Positions 1 through 10,804 of a stretch of 64,000 bases of DNA are shown here, one piece after another. Both the position numbers and the translations under genes were made by a program. Origin of the DNA: Chelativorans sp. Marseille-P2723. GTDB taxonomy: Bacteria; Pseudomonadota; Alphaproteobacteria; Rhizobiales; Rhizobiaceae. The notes under the pieces were generated by a model that was given only the letters and a program-made list of their open reading frames with translations, made no database searches and was not told the DNA's origin. The stretch spans positions 1 to 64,000 of the forward strand of contig NZ_CADDWI010000009.1 in the NCBI RefSeq assembly GCF_902809845.1, read 5' to 3'. Numbering within the stretch: the first letter of the stretch is position 1; every line of letters begins with the position of its first letter.

Positions 1-1374
1 CCAACGATCGGGAGGAATGAAGCCCTGCTCGCTCCTCTCGAAATAGAAGATGCGGTAACCAAGCAGGTTGGCGCGGTCCATCTCTTCCCGAAAGCCATCC
101 GGCACAACACCGAGATCCTCACCGATGATGATGGCCTGCCGACTTTGCGATGCCTCGGCCAGAACACGCACCATTTCTGGCATCGGGTAAAGGACATAGG
201 CGCCATCGGCGGCGCGCATTCCTTCCGGAACCCAGAACAATCGGTGAAGGCTCATCGCATGGTCGATCCGCAAAGCCCCTCCGTGGCGCAGAATCGTTTC
301 ATAGGCGAACCGCAAAGGCTGATATTGCCGGGCGGTGAGTTCGCGCGGCGACACGGGCGCTAACCCCCATTTCTGGCCCTCTGGATTGAACATGTCGGGC
401 GGTGCGCCGATTTCGGCCCCGACTATGGTTAGCGTGCGATCGCTCCAAGTAGCGGCACCATCCGGTGCAGTGCCGACCGCCAGATCGAGATACAGACCGG
501 TACGCATACCCGCCCTGCGAAGCCTGCCTGCTACAGCACCGAGTTGAGCGTCCGCGATCCACTGAAGCCAGATGAGAAACTCTACCTCTTCACTATGCTC
601 GCGTGCAAATTGTGCCACTGCCTCGCCTTCAGGGTCCTGGAACTCCTTTGGCCAAGCATACCAGCCGCTCCCGATCTTCCGGCGTACCATCTCAAGGCTG
701 ATAGCCTCAAAAAGGGCGAAACGAAAAAGCGGGGTGCTCCCCTTTTCCCTAAAAGTGTTCAACGCCACCCGGTTCGCGGCGATGGTGCGCCGAAAGATGC
801 GGCGGAGCACGCCAAGCTTATGGGAGCAGACAGCCGGATAGTCTACCAGCTCGCGCTCCCTCAGCGCCCCGATAGCTGCTTCATCCAGATCGCTGCCTGG
901 GTCGAAGCCCTCGATCTTGTCGGTGGCGATATAAAGTGGGTTTAAAAAGCTGCGGTCGCTTGGGGAAAAGGGGCTTGCCTTCTGCGGCTCGGACAGAAAG
1001 AGGCCGTGAAGCGGATTGACGCCAATGAAGTCCGCACCTTTTTGCGCCAACAGCTCCCCAAGCCGGGCAAGGTCCTCAAAATCCCCTATCCCCCAGTTCC
1101 GCCGGGATCTGAGGCCGTAAAGCTGACAGGTCACTCCCCATGCCCTGCCCTCCTGCAGGAAGGCAGGGAGATAGCACGAAATATCGTCTGGCGCACGTGG
1201 CGGCGGCGGCCAGTCGCCTTTGGGTGCCGGAACGTTCTGGTATCCGGTTGCACCCAGGATATCGAGGATCGCATTTACGGCCTCGTCCGAAGCTCGCGAA
1301 ATGGTCGCGTCGAGCGCCTGATAGGAGCGGACGATGCCATTGGCGGCTGCAAGCCGATCAAGATCGTCGTTCAT
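1..1374 (-). CDS. malQ: 4-alpha-glucanotransferase (amylomaltase), 3' end outside window
   Basis: Transfers alpha-1,4-glucan segments between maltooligosaccharides, releasing glucose; cytoplasmic, GH77. The ATG at 1372-1374 overlaps the treZ stop (ATGA), and the frame stays open for 458 codons to the window edge, so the C-terminus is missing. Visible family features are the N-terminal block with YGLRSRRNWGIGDF (the GH77 nucleotide-like 'RS.RNWGIGDF' signature), NPLHGLF, SPFSPSDRSFLNPLY, and near the edge IIIGEDLGVVP, which carries the conserved GEDLG..P acid/base motif. It is the last visible gene of the glgE-treS-glgB-glgX-treZ-malQ run, where it would recycle the short glucans freed by GlgX and TreZ. 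In related genomes treY often lies close by; it would have to be beyond the left edge. The family assignment is very secure. Confidence 0.94.
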   Translation of the reverse strand, partial: MNDDLDRLAAANGIVRSYQALDATISRASDEAVNAILDILGATGYQNVPAPKGDWPPPPRAPDDISCYLPAFLQEGRAWGVTCQLYGLRSRRNWGIGDFEDLARLGELLAQKGADFIGVNPLHGLFLSEPQKASPFSPSDRSFLNPLYIATDKIEGFDPGSDLDEAAIGALRERELVDYPAVCSHKLGVLRRIFRRTIAANRVALNTFREKGSTPLFRFALFEAISLEMVRRKIGSGWYAWPKEFQDPEGEAVAQFAREHSEEVEFLIWLQWIADAQLGAVAGRLRRAGMRTGLYLDLAVGTAPDGAATWSDRTLTIVGAEIGAPPDMFNPEGQKWGLAPVSPRELTARQYQPLRFAYETILRHGGALRIDHAMSLHRLFWVPEGMRAADGAYVLYPMPEMVRVLAEASQSRQAIIIGEDLGVVPDGFREEMDRANLLGYRIFYFERSEQGFIPPDRW

Positions 1375-3185
1375 TCCGCACCTTCGGTTAGAAGCAGGAC
1401 GCTCTTTCCGGGCAGCCGTCCCTGCCGGAGTTTTTCAAAGGCGCCGCTGCTGCTTTCATAGATGGATGCGGGATTGCGGACAATTTCTCCTGCCTCAACA
1501 TCGGCTGCAGCGAAGTTAGCAACCAGCAGGAGGGTCCGGTCACCCAATCCCCAGCGGACAGCAAAGGCAGCGTCCGCAATGCGCAGCGGTTCTGCGCGTA
1601 TCGAGCGCATGCTTTTCAGATAGGGACCAAGATGGTTCATTCGAACCTGCAGAAGGTTGCGAAACAGGTTTAGCCGCCGCTGACCAACTGCACTTCCTGC
1701 ACGATGCCAATCGAGGCGCGAAGCTTCGAAAGTAGAAAGTTCATTCGGATCGGGAATGCGAGCGGCATGATCGCCGGAAAACTGGCTGAACGAGGCAAAC
1801 TCGCGACGCCGCCCCTCACGGACGGCGGTGGCCAGATCTCCGTGAAAATCAGTGAAGAACAGAAACGGATTCGCTTCTCCATATTCCTCGCCCATGAAGA
1901 CCAGCGGAATCTGGGGATTGAGAAGAAGCACCGCGGTGAGCAGCTCCAGCGTCTCCGCATCAGCAAGCTGGGTGAGCCGCTCGCCTAGAGCGCGGTTGCC
2001 GATCTGGTCGTGGTTCTGGAGAAAATCGATGAACGCGGCCGGGGGCTGATTGACGCTCGGCACGCCGCGCGCCTGGCCACCTTTCGGGCCGTACGCTTCG
2101 CCTTGATAGCAAAAACCTTCCGCCAGCGCGCGGACCAGATGGCCGATCGGGTTGTCGGCGAAACCGGCGTAATAACCGCCATCCTCACCCGTGGCAAGGA
2201 CGTGGGCAGCGTGGTGGAAATCGTCGTTCCACTCGGCGGTGAACAGGATCGGGCGGTTCGCCTCATCATAAGGGTGCAAGCAAACGATGTTGCGCTCGTC
2301 CTCGGTGGTCAGATGAATTTCCCGCCCATCGAAACGCTCGCGGATCGTGGTCGCGATCTCCTCCAGTATCGGCGTTGGGCTGCGATCCTGAATCTGGTCG
2401 ATCGCGTCGAAGCGCAGCCCGTCGAAGCGGAACTCGTCGAGCCAGTAGATCGCGTTGTCGAGGAAGAAGGCGCGTACTGCCGGCTCTTCAAAGCGGATGG
2501 CCGGTCCCCAGGGCGTGTTACGGTCTGGGTCGAAGAACGCGGGCGCATAGGTGCCTAGATAATTCCCGTCCGGGCCGAAATGATTGTACACCACGTCGAG
2601 AATCATCATCAGGCCGCGTTCGTGCGCGGCATCGACCAGCCGCTTCAGTCCGATGATTCCGCCATAAACCGAATGAGGACAATAAGGCAGAACGCCATCA
2701 TAACCCCAGCCGCGAAGCCCTGAAAATTGCGCGACGGGCATCAGCTCGATTGCCGTAAAGCCTACGCCCGCCAGGTGATCGAGCTTGCGCCGTATGCCGT
2801 CGAAGTCTCCTTCGGGGGTGAATGTGCCGGTGTGAAGCTCATAAATGACCGCCTGCTCCCATGGCCTTCCCCTCCAGTTCCTGGTCTTCCAATCGAAAGC
2901 GGAGGAGACCAGAAGGCTTGGCCCGTGTACGTCCGCGACCTGCGCCCGAGAGGCAGGATCTGGAACCGCCAGTCCGTCGGCAAGGACAAACTGATAGGGC
3001 GTGCCTTCGGCCATGCCGTCCAGTTCTAGTTCAAACCAGCCATGCTCGTGTGGCTCCATCTCCTGCTCTTCGCCCTGGCCCAGCCGGAGGCGCAGCCGGT
3101 CAGCTCCGGGTGCCCAGAGGCGAAATACGGACGTTCCGTCGCCACGCAGATGTCCGCCCCAGCGGCCTTCGAAGGAAAAGGTCAT
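1371..3185 (-). CDS. treZ: Malto-oligosyltrehalose trehalohydrolase
   Basis: Cleaves the terminal trehalose from maltooligosyl-trehalose made by TreY; GH13, cytoplasmic. The start is ATG at 3183-3185 (MTFSFEGRWG), which overlaps the glgX stop by 4 bp; the open frame continues upstream but that part is inside glgX. Length is 604 residues, normal for TreZ. An N-terminal carbohydrate-binding-like domain (about 1-100) precedes the GH13 barrel. Catalytic positions read from the sequence are D260 (GLRFDAID), E295 (TTEDERN) and D393 (LQNHDQIGN), and DVVYNHFGPDGNY is the first conserved GH13 region. The TreZ-specific EDERN motif separates it from GlgB and GlgX. No treY is visible, so the full TreY/TreZ route depends on a gene outside the window. 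Confidence 0.94.
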   Translation of the reverse strand: MTFSFEGRWGGHLRGDGTSVFRLWAPGADRLRLRLGQGEEQEMEPHEHGWFELELDGMAEGTPYQFVLADGLAVPDPASRAQVADVHGPSLLVSSAFDWKTRNWRGRPWEQAVIYELHTGTFTPEGDFDGIRRKLDHLAGVGFTAIELMPVAQFSGLRGWGYDGVLPYCPHSVYGGIIGLKRLVDAAHERGLMMILDVVYNHFGPDGNYLGTYAPAFFDPDRNTPWGPAIRFEEPAVRAFFLDNAIYWLDEFRFDGLRFDAIDQIQDRSPTPILEEIATTIRERFDGREIHLTTEDERNIVCLHPYDEANRPILFTAEWNDDFHHAAHVLATGEDGGYYAGFADNPIGHLVRALAEGFCYQGEAYGPKGGQARGVPSVNQPPAAFIDFLQNHDQIGNRALGERLTQLADAETLELLTAVLLLNPQIPLVFMGEEYGEANPFLFFTDFHGDLATAVREGRRREFASFSQFSGDHAARIPDPNELSTFEASRLDWHRAGSAVGQRRLNLFRNLLQVRMNHLGPYLKSMRSIRAEPLRIADAAFAVRWGLGDRTLLLVANFAAADVEAGEIVRNPASIYESSSGAFEKLRQGRLPGKSVLLLTEGAE

Positions 3186-5257
3186 CGTATACGCCCCTCC
3201 AGAAGAAGCACCGTATGAGCGCCAACATCGATCTCGGCCGGCGTTCGGAGCACATCCCAAACCGGCCATCTGCCGGTATCGGTGCGCATTACAATCCTCC
3301 ATCCGGCTGCGCCCAGTTCGCGTGGAAGCTTGAACTCCACAGCTTCCGGGGCAGCATTGAAGAGGATGAGGATGGCGGAGCCATGTGCCTCGCAATGCAT
3401 CAGGCCGAGCGTCCGGAGGTTCGGATCGGCCCAATCCTCATCAACCATCGGTTCGCCGGAAGGGCGCAGCCAGGACACGTCGCGAATACCATCCGCCACC
3501 ATCCTTCCATGCAAAAAGCTTCGATAAGTCAGGCGGGGGCGGGCATGCCGGTACTGGAGCAACTTGCGGACAAACTGAAGGAAAGCCTCATCCTCGGGAT
3601 CAATACCTTCCCAGGGGAGCCAGTTCATCTCATTGTCTTGGCAATACGCATTGTTGTTGCCGTGCTGCGTACGGCCTACCTCATCTCCCATCAGAATCAT
3701 GGGCGTGCCTTGGGAAAGCAGCATGGTGGCGATGGCGTTGCGGCGCATCCTTGCTCGCAGTGCCAGAATGTCGGGATCGTCAGTGGGACCCTCGACGCCA
3801 CAATTCCAGCTTTTGTTGTCGCTGTGGCCGTCGCGATTTTCTTCCTGGTTCGCCTCGTTGTGCCGCTCGTTGTAGCTGTACAGGTCCGCAAGGGTGAATC
3901 CATCATGAGCGGTGACGAAGTTGACGCTCGCCCAAGGCCTGCGTCCCCGGCGATCGAACATGGCGGCCGAGCCCAGAAGCCCGCTGGCAAGATTTGGCGC
4001 CACCTGCTCGTCACCGCGCCAGAAAGATCGAACCCAATCGCGATAAGCACCGTTCCATTCCGCCCAGCCGGGTGGAAAATTCCCTAGCTGGTAACCGTCG
4101 GGCCCGAGATCCCAGGGTTCGGCGATGAGTTTCACGCCTGAAAGAACCGGGTCCTGCCGCACCGTGTCGAAGAAGACCGATGACGGCTCGAAATTGTCAC
4201 GTTCACGCCCAAGCGCGGTGGCCAGATCAAAGCGGAAGCCATCCACATGGCATTCCTCAACCCAGTATCGCAGCGAATCCATGACCATCTGCAACACCCG
4301 AGGGTGCTTCAGGTTAAGCGTGTTGCCGCAGCCGGTGGTGTCATAATAGTAGCGCGGGTCGTCTGCGAGGATGTAATAGCTGGCATTGTCAAGGCCGCGG
4401 AAGGAAAGCGTCGGCCCTAGCTGATTACCTTCAGCCGTATGGTTGTAGACCACGTCGAGAATGACCTCTATGCCTGCCTGATGCAGCTTGCGCACCATAC
4501 GCTTGAACTCATGCAAGCCGCCTGCCGGCGATATGTAGCGCGGGGCCGCTGCGAAGAAGCCGATGGTGTTGTAGCCCCAGTAATTGGTGAGGCGCTTTTC
4601 GACGAGATAGCGGTCGTCAAAGAAAGCCTGGACAGGCAGCAGCTCGATGGCCGTTATGCCAAGCTTGACCAGATAATCGATAACACGGCTGTCAGCGAGG
4701 CCGCCGAAGGTGCCGCGAACCTGCTCGGGCACGTCGGGATGAAGCGCTGTCATTCCCTTCACATGCGCTTCATAGATGATCGTTTCCTGCCATCGACGGC
4801 GCGGGCGAACGTCGTCGCCCCAAGTGGTGGCTGTATCGGTGACCACGCATTTAGGCATGACGAAAGCGGAGTCACGCCGGTCGATCGAAAGATCCTGACG
4901 CTGGGAGCCAACACGGTAGCCGAAGCAGGCGTCATGCCACCGCAAGTCGCCCAGCAGCAGCTTCGCGTAAGGATCGATCAGAAGCTTGTGAGGATTAAAG
5001 CGGTGTCCCCGTGAAGGATCGTAGGGACCGTGGGCGCGCAGGCCGTAGACCTGGCCGGGCCGCATATCGGGAAAATAGCCGTGCCAGACTTCGTGGGTAT
5101 ATTCCGGCAAGGGCACGCGTTGCAACTCGCGCCTACCCTTGGCGTCGAAAATGCATAGCTCGATCTTCTCAGCATGGGCCGAGAATACAGCTACGTTGAC
5201 ACCCGAACCATCCCATGTGGCGCCAAGAGGAAACGGAAGACCGGCATCAACGTGCAT
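3182..5257 (-). CDS. glgX: Glycogen debranching enzyme (isoamylase type)
   Basis: Hydrolyses alpha-1,6 branch linkages of glycogen-like glucan, supplying linear chains to TreY/TreZ and MalQ. The protein has 691 residues and begins MHVDAGLPFPLGATWDGSG, the usual start of the GlgX/TreX family. An N-terminal CBM48 domain (about 8-110) is followed by a GH13 barrel and a C-terminal beta domain. Catalytic residues by position are D344 (DGFRFDLATALG), E380 (LIAEPWD) and D452 (TAHDGFTL). The stop overlaps the treZ start, and the gene begins 7 bp after the glgB stop, so it is translationally linked to both. No frame damage or missing active-site residue was seen. Whether it prefers phosphorylase-limit dextrin or intact branched glucan cannot be told from sequence. 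Confidence 0.95.
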   Translation of the reverse strand: MHVDAGLPFPLGATWDGSGVNVAVFSAHAEKIELCIFDAKGRRELQRVPLPEYTHEVWHGYFPDMRPGQVYGLRAHGPYDPSRGHRFNPHKLLIDPYAKLLLGDLRWHDACFGYRVGSQRQDLSIDRRDSAFVMPKCVVTDTATTWGDDVRPRRRWQETIIYEAHVKGMTALHPDVPEQVRGTFGGLADSRVIDYLVKLGITAIELLPVQAFFDDRYLVEKRLTNYWGYNTIGFFAAAPRYISPAGGLHEFKRMVRKLHQAGIEVILDVVYNHTAEGNQLGPTLSFRGLDNASYYILADDPRYYYDTTGCGNTLNLKHPRVLQMVMDSLRYWVEECHVDGFRFDLATALGRERDNFEPSSVFFDTVRQDPVLSGVKLIAEPWDLGPDGYQLGNFPPGWAEWNGAYRDWVRSFWRGDEQVAPNLASGLLGSAAMFDRRGRRPWASVNFVTAHDGFTLADLYSYNERHNEANQEENRDGHSDNKSWNCGVEGPTDDPDILALRARMRRNAIATMLLSQGTPMILMGDEVGRTQHGNNNAYCQDNEMNWLPWEGIDPEDEAFLQFVRKLLQYRHARPRLTYRSFLHGRMVADGIRDVSWLRPSGEPMVDEDWADPNLRTLGLMHCEAHGSAILILFNAAPEAVEFKLPRELGAAGWRIVMRTDTGRWPVWDVLRTPAEIDVGAHTVLLLEGRIR

Positions 5258-5264
5258 GCTTCAT

Positions 5265-7487
5265 CTACCCAGGTTCGCGGATCAGAACAGTGCTGCCGAG
5301 CGGAGGCAGCCTCAGTTCAGCCGATGCCGGCCGCCCATGCCACGGCTCTTCCGTTACCTCCAGAACCCCGTTGGTCACGCCGGAGCCGCCATAACGGACG
5401 TCGTCACTGTTTAGGATTTCCCGCCAACGGCCAGCTTCAGGCAGGCCAATGCGGTATCCTTCGCGGGGAATGGGCGTGAAGTTGCAGGCGACAACGACCT
5501 GCGGCGCTTCGACGTTACCCTTGCGCAGATAAATGAATACGCTGAGGTCGGGATTGGATGCGTCGATCCATTCGAAACCTGCCGCTTCGCAATCCAGTTC
5601 GTGGAGCGCTCTATGGTTGCGGTAAATCCCGTTTAGGTCACGGATAAGATCGTGCACGCCCCTATGCAGCGGATCGTCGAGATGGTGCCAATCGAGCTGC
5701 CAATCATGGTTCCATTCGCGCTCCTGTGCGAACTCGCCTCCCATGAAGAGCAGCTTCTTGCCCGGATGCGTCCACATGAAGGTGAAGTATGCCCGCAGAT
5801 TAGCGAATCTCTGCCAGCGGTCGCCCGGCATGCGCCCGATTAGCGATCCCTTTCCGTGCACTACTTCATCATGGCTCAAGGGCAGGATGAAGTTTTCAGA
5901 AAAAGCATACACCAGGCCGAAGGTCATCTGGTTATGATGATGCCTACGATGGATAGCGTCGCGCTTCATGTAATCAAGCGTGTCGTGCATCCATCCCATG
6001 TTCCACTTGAAGCCGAAACCCAGGCCCCCGTCATGGACGGGCCGGGAGACACCTGGGAACGCGGTGGACTCCTCGGCAATCGAGGTCGCACCGGGATGCT
6101 TCGAGAACAGCGCGATGTTGGTGTCGCGCAGGAAGGCAATTGCCTCCAGGTTCTCGTTGCCGCCATGAACATTCGGCACCCACTCGCCAGGCTGGCGGCT
6201 GTAATCGAGATACAGCATCGACGCGACCGCATCCACGCGTAAGGCATCGACATGATACTGATCGATCCAGAAGAGCGCATTGGCAGCGAGGTAATTCGCA
6301 ACCTCCCGGCGGCCGAAATTATAGATCAGCGTGTTCCAGTCGCGATGGAACCCAAGCCGCGGGTCGGCGTGCTCGTAAAGGGCGGTTCCGTCGAACCGGA
6401 CCAAGCCGTGGGCATCGGACGGAAAATGCGCCGGCACCCAATCGATGATCACGCCAAGCCCCTCGACATGGCAGCGGTCGACGAAGCGTGCGAATTCCTC
6501 GGGTTCGCCAAAGCGGCTAGTGGGCGCATAAAGCCCGACGGGTTGGTAACCCCAGGAGCCGGAGAAGGGATGCTCGCTGACAGGCAGGCATTCGATATGC
6601 GTGAAGCCCAGATCTTTCACATACGGGATGAGCCGGTCAGCAAGCTCTCCATAGGACAGATAGCCGCCATCGTCGCGTCTCCGCCAGGAGCCGAGATGCA
6701 CCTCATAGATGGAAATCGGGGCACTGCGATCATTGCGCGCGGCCCGGCTTTCCATCCATTGCACATCTTGCCATTCGTACCGGGGAAGACCCTTGACCAC
6801 GGAGGCGGTCGCCGGCGGCACCTCGCTTGCAAAGCCTACAGGGTCGGCCTTGGCAGGTAGCATCTCTCCGTGCGCGCCAATGATCTCGTATTTATAGATG
6901 GCTCCGGATCCCACTCCCGGCAAGAAAAGTTCCCATACGCCGATGGCTGGATGCCGCCGCATCGGATGCCTGCGGCCGTCCCAATCGTTGAAAATTCCCA
7001 CAACGCTGACCCGACTGGCGTTAGGGGCCCAAACGGCGAAGCGGGTGCCCTCGACACCCTCGCAGCGTAATGGGTGCGCTCCCAGCTTGTCGTAAAGCCG
7101 GAAGTGGCGGCCTTCACCGAAAAGATGGCGATCGAGTTCTCCAAGCGTACTGTGGAAGCGATATGGGTCCTCCTCCTCCCAAACATCCCTATCCCGTCTG
7201 AAACGCAGCCGGTAAGCAGGAGTGTCCTGTCCGTTCCCAATCAGTCCTTCAAAAAACCCTCTTGCATGACGCTTCAGCAGCTTGCCAAGGCTCCTGCCCG
7301 ACACTGGATCAAATGGCTCGGCGCTGTCGGCTTCCGGCCGCAGGACGCGAAGGACGATGCCGGCATCTGTCCTGTGCGGCCCGAGCACTGCAAAGGGGTC
7401 ACCATGCCGCCCCGCCACAAGCGCAGCTATCGCGTGGGGGTCAGCAAGCCGCCAGGATGGGAGCGGGCTCTCCTCCACCGCATTCAT
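5265..7487 (-). CDS. glgB: 1,4-alpha-glucan branching enzyme
   Basis: Makes alpha-1,6 branches by transferring segments of linear alpha-1,4-glucan; here it would act on the polymer made by GlgE. It is 740 residues, close to the two-CBM48 type of GlgB. The catalytic triad is D419 ([10 protein letters not shown]), E472 (AEESTAFPG) and D540 ([11 protein letters not shown]). The spacing of 53 between the first two equals that between D405 and E458 of E. coli GlgB as I recall it. [25 protein letters not shown] and WVPAHFP are further GlgB signatures. The start ([12 protein letters not shown]) overlaps the treS stop by 4 bp (7484-7487). Adjacent glgE and treS make a GlgE-pathway role more likely than a classical GlgC/GlgA pathway; no glgA or glgC is in the window. 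Confidence 0.97.
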   Translation of the reverse strand: MNAVEESPLPSWRLADPHAIAALVAGRHGDPFAVLGPHRTDAGIVLRVLRPEADSAEPFDPVSGRSLGKLLKRHARGFFEGLIGNGQDTPAYRLRFRRDRDVWEEEDPYRFHSTLGELDRHLFGEGRHFRLYDKLGAHPLRCEGVEGTRFAVWAPNASRVSVVGIFNDWDGRRHPMRRHPAIGVWELFLPGVGSGAIYKYEIIGAHGEMLPAKADPVGFASEVPPATASVVKGLPRYEWQDVQWMESRAARNDRSAPISIYEVHLGSWRRRDDGGYLSYGELADRLIPYVKDLGFTHIECLPVSEHPFSGSWGYQPVGLYAPTSRFGEPEEFARFVDRCHVEGLGVIIDWVPAHFPSDAHGLVRFDGTALYEHADPRLGFHRDWNTLIYNFGRREVANYLAANALFWIDQYHVDALRVDAVASMLYLDYSRQPGEWVPNVHGGNENLEAIAFLRDTNIALFSKHPGATSIAEESTAFPGVSRPVHDGGLGFGFKWNMGWMHDTLDYMKRDAIHRRHHHNQMTFGLVYAFSENFILPLSHDEVVHGKGSLIGRMPGDRWQRFANLRAYFTFMWTHPGKKLLFMGGEFAQEREWNHDWQLDWHHLDDPLHRGVHDLIRDLNGIYRNHRALHELDCEAAGFEWIDASNPDLSVFIYLRKGNVEAPQVVVACNFTPIPREGYRIGLPEAGRWREILNSDDVRYGGSGVTNGVLEVTEEPWHGRPASAELRLPPLGSTVLIREPG

Positions 7488-10400
7488 TCGCCCGGCCCTT
7501 CCATGAGGTTGAGCACACCCTGAAGGGGAATAGCGACCCAGTCTGGACGGTTGGAGAGCTCATAATTGACCTCGTAAAGCGCCTTTTGCAGCAGGAACAA
7601 TTGCAAAAGTGCATCCCGGGTTACTTGCTCATCGGTCCCGCTTACCGGGCTACCCGCGACCGCCGAGTAACCTGCGAGAAACTCACCTGACATGCGGTCG
7701 CGCCATCGCGCGGCGAGCGCTTCGCTGTCCCGCGACTGATCGGGAAGCCGCGCGGCCACCTGGCGCGCCGCGGTTGAGGCGGCATAATCGAACGAACGCA
7801 GCATCCCGGCCAGATCGCGCAAGGGTGAAGTCTTGGCCCGGCGTTCCGCAAGGGAGCGGCGAGGCTCGCCCTCGAAGTCAATGATGAAGAGATCCTGTTG
7901 CGCCACCAGCACCTGTCCCAGATGGTAATCGCCATGAATACGGGTCTTCATGCCGGAAGGCCGGATCCTGCGCAGGCCGGCGAGTCGGCGGTCCAGGTTG
8001 CGTGCCAAGGAAAGCACATGTTCCGCCATTTCCCTGCTTGTCGGGGGAAGGCGTTCGAGTGCATTTCCCAGGCCGGTTCGAACGGTGGAAAGCTCCGCCC
8101 TGGCATCCTTTACCCATTCGTCAATATCGGCACGGCGGACTGGCTCGGCGCGAAACGACTCAATATCCGTCTTTATGGCGAGGGCCGCATGCATCTGCCC
8201 CGACCGTTCTCCCAGCCGATAGATGAGATCGAGAGGGTAAACGAATGGAATTGGCATATTTTCAGCGGATGGAGGTGACAGGATTTCATCCTCCATGTGG
8301 CGCTCCAGGGCATGCACGAACACGCTCCAGGCGTCTCCCTGATTCTCGATATAGGCTGCAACGCTCACGAGTACCGTGTTCTCCTCTCCCTCCTCTAAAA
8401 GTTCAATGCTGCCCAGGAAGGCAGGTGTATTCGTGAAGCCTGCCTCCTCGGTAAGAAAACGCGCCACCTCGACTTCCGGCTGGTGGCCCGGACGGAGACG
8501 GCGGAAGATCTTCATGAGCGCCTGTCGGCCAAAAGCGATGGAAACATTGCTTTGCTCCTGCCTGAGTGCGGAGGGTGGCTCTGCGAAGCTCATCTCTGTC
8601 AATTTCTGGCTCCCGTAGAAGCGTAGAACGCCTCCAGGGCCGGAAAGTTCGCGGCCCGCCTGCATGCACCGCATCAATTCGGACGCGAAACGCTCATCAT
8701 AGGACCCGTCGACAAGCGCTCCCAACTGAGCACCCCGGCGCACGCGGGCAAGCGTGGCAGAGAGGCTGGGGGCGCCGTACAGCACGTGCTCCTCGCCCCA
8801 GAGAATGCTCAATGGCAGCAGGTAGTGCTGATTGCCCGAAGCAAGATCGACCTCGACTATGGCAAGCAATCCGGCCTCTTCATCGAGCCTTGCCAGCTCG
8901 CGGATGCGTGCAGAGCGTATTTCCTCGCTCTTGGCGCCGAACCATCGCTGACGTTGAAGAAACGGAGCCAGCACGTCCTCTTCAAGCTGTCGCAGCGCCC
9001 GTCCTTCCAGCACCCGCTCGATGTTCGTGCGCACCAGGGTCAGCGTAATGAATTCGGGAAGCGGCTCCGGAACGGGTGCATGCCAGTGCGGCGCCTGCGA
9101 TTCATCGGCGATCAGAAACCAGAAGGCACCGTAGCTTGAGAGCGTCAGCATATAAGGCAGGTCGCCAATGGGCGGAAAAGGCGAGTGGCTGATAAGTTCT
9201 ATGGGGACGCAGCCACGATATTTTGAAAGATCAAGCTCTACTGCCTGCGCTGAACGGGAAAGATTAGCCACGCACAGGATGGTCTCGTTACCGTCGCTTC
9301 GCGTATAGGCGAGAATGCGGCGATTGCCGGGATAGAGCATGGTGAAGTCGCCGCGCCCGAAGGCCGGATGCTGTTTGCGTACGGCGATCATCCGGCGGAC
9401 CCAGTTGAGCAGCGAAGACGGGTCCGTCTCCTGCGCCTCCACATTGATGGTTTGATAGCCATAGATCGGGTCCATGACCGGCGGCAGATAGAGCATCTGG
9501 GGGTTGGCGCGCGAGAAACCCCCATTGCGATCAGGCGACCACTGCATTGGCGTGCGGACCCCATCACGGTCGCCCAGATAGATATTGTCGCCCATGCCCA
9601 GTTCGTCCCCATAATACATGACCGGTGTGCCGGGCATCGACAGGAGCAGCGCGTAGAGCAGTTCGATCTTGCGCCGGTCGTTCTGCATCAGCGGCGCAAG
9701 CCTGCGGCGGATGCCTAGATTGATGCGTGCACGCACGTCCTCTGCATAGGTACGCCAGAGGTAGTCGCGTTCGCGGTCCGTCACCATTTCCAGCGTCAGC
9801 TCGTCGTGGTTGCGTAGGAAAATGGCCCATTGGCAGCTTTCAGGAATCTCCGGCGTCTGCCGCATGATGTCGGAGATGGGGTGCCGGTCCTCCTGCGCGA
9901 GCGCCATGTAGATGCGTGGCATAAGCGGGAAGTGGAAGGCCATGTGGCATTCATCGCCATCGCCGAAATAGGGACGGGTGTCCTCGGGCCACTGATTGGC
10001 TTCGGCAAGCAGCATACGGTCCGGATATCGCTCGTCCAGCGCGGCCCTAAGCTTCTTCAGGATTTCGTGCGTTTCCGGAAGGTTCTCGTTGTTCGTACCA
10101 TCGCGCTCGACCAAATAGGGAATCGCGTCCAGCCGAAGCCCGTCAACGCCCATATCAAGCCAGTACCGCATGATCTTGATGACCTCATCAAGAACGCGCG
10201 GATTGTCGAAGTTTAGATCCGGCTGATGGGAGTAAAACCGGTGCCAGAAGAACTGTCCGGCAACCGGGTCCCAGGTCCAGTTGGATTTTTCCGTGTCCAG
10301 AAAGATAATGCGCGTTTCGGGGTAGCGCTCGTCATCGTCGTTCCAGACATAGAAGTTGCGCGCAGCAGAACCTTTCCTGGCGTGGCGCGCGCGCTGGAAC

Positions 10401-10804
10401 CAGGGATGCTGATCGGAAGTGTGATTGATGACAAGTTCCGTGATGACGCGGATCCCCCTCCGGTGTGCTTCCGCCACGAAACGGCGGAAATCCCGCATCT
10501 TCCCGTATGCAGGATTGATGGCGCGGTAGTCGGAGATGTCGTAGCCGTCGTCGCGCAGCGGCGAGGGATAGAAGGGAAGCACCCAGATGGTGTTCACCCC
10601 CAGCCGCTCTATGTAATCGAGCCGCTGCAAAAGCCCGTTGAAATCTCCGATTCCATCGCCATTGGAATCGTGAAACGCCTTGATATGAAGCTGGTAGATG
10701 ATCGCGTCCTTGTACCAGTCGGCTGCATCCGCCGTTTCCGGGGGGAGCCCGGCTTGCCGATCGCCCGTATCTGCCGCTGCAACAAGCGTTTCCGTCGCGT
10801 TCAT
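7484..10804 (-). CDS. treS: Trehalose synthase fused to maltokinase
   Basis: Bifunctional 1106-residue protein. The N-terminal half (about 30-570) is trehalose synthase, which interconverts trehalose and maltose. The C-terminal half (about 650-1106) is maltokinase (Mak/Pep2), which makes maltose 1-phosphate with ATP. TreS catalytic positions are D226 ([10 protein letters not shown]), E268 ([10 protein letters not shown]) and D334 (RNHDELTLE). The kinase part shows the aminoglycoside-phosphotransferase-like signature [12 protein letters not shown] followed by FIIDFEGEP. The ATG at 10802-10804 is chosen because it overlaps the glgE stop (ATGA) and gives the normal N-terminus; the longer open frame runs into glgE. 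Fusing the two steps would channel maltose straight to the phosphate donor used by GlgE. TreS-Mak fusions are known in several proteobacteria. Confidence 0.95.
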   Translation of the reverse strand: MNATETLVAAADTGDRQAGLPPETADAADWYKDAIIYQLHIKAFHDSNGDGIGDFNGLLQRLDYIERLGVNTIWVLPFYPSPLRDDGYDISDYRAINPAYGKMRDFRRFVAEAHRRGIRVITELVINHTSDQHPWFQRARHARKGSAARNFYVWNDDDERYPETRIIFLDTEKSNWTWDPVAGQFFWHRFYSHQPDLNFDNPRVLDEVIKIMRYWLDMGVDGLRLDAIPYLVERDGTNNENLPETHEILKKLRAALDERYPDRMLLAEANQWPEDTRPYFGDGDECHMAFHFPLMPRIYMALAQEDRHPISDIMRQTPEIPESCQWAIFLRNHDELTLEMVTDRERDYLWRTYAEDVRARINLGIRRRLAPLMQNDRRKIELLYALLLSMPGTPVMYYGDELGMGDNIYLGDRDGVRTPMQWSPDRNGGFSRANPQMLYLPPVMDPIYGYQTINVEAQETDPSSLLNWVRRMIAVRKQHPAFGRGDFTMLYPGNRRILAYTRSDGNETILCVANLSRSAQAVELDLSKYRGCVPIELISHSPFPPIGDLPYMLTLSSYGAFWFLIADESQAPHWHAPVPEPLPEFITLTLVRTNIERVLEGRALRQLEEDVLAPFLQRQRWFGAKSEEIRSARIRELARLDEEAGLLAIVEVDLASGNQHYLLPLSILWGEEHVLYGAPSLSATLARVRRGAQLGALVDGSYDERFASELMRCMQAGRELSGPGGVLRFYGSQKLTEMSFAEPPSALRQEQSNVSIAFGRQALMKIFRRLRPGHQPEVEVARFLTEEAGFTNTPAFLGSIELLEEGEENTVLVSVAAYIENQGDAWSVFVHALERHMEDEILSPPSAENMPIPFVYPLDLIYRLGERSGQMHAALAIKTDIESFRAEPVRRADIDEWVKDARAELSTVRTGLGNALERLPPTSREMAEHVLSLARNLDRRLAGLRRIRPSGMKTRIHGDYHLGQVLVAQQDLFIIDFEGEPRRSLAERRAKTSPLRDLAGMLRSFDYAASTAARQVAARLPDQSRDSEALAARWRDRMSGEFLAGYSAVAGSPVSGTDEQVTRDALLQLFLLQKALYEVNYELSNRPDWVAIPLQGVLNLMEGPGE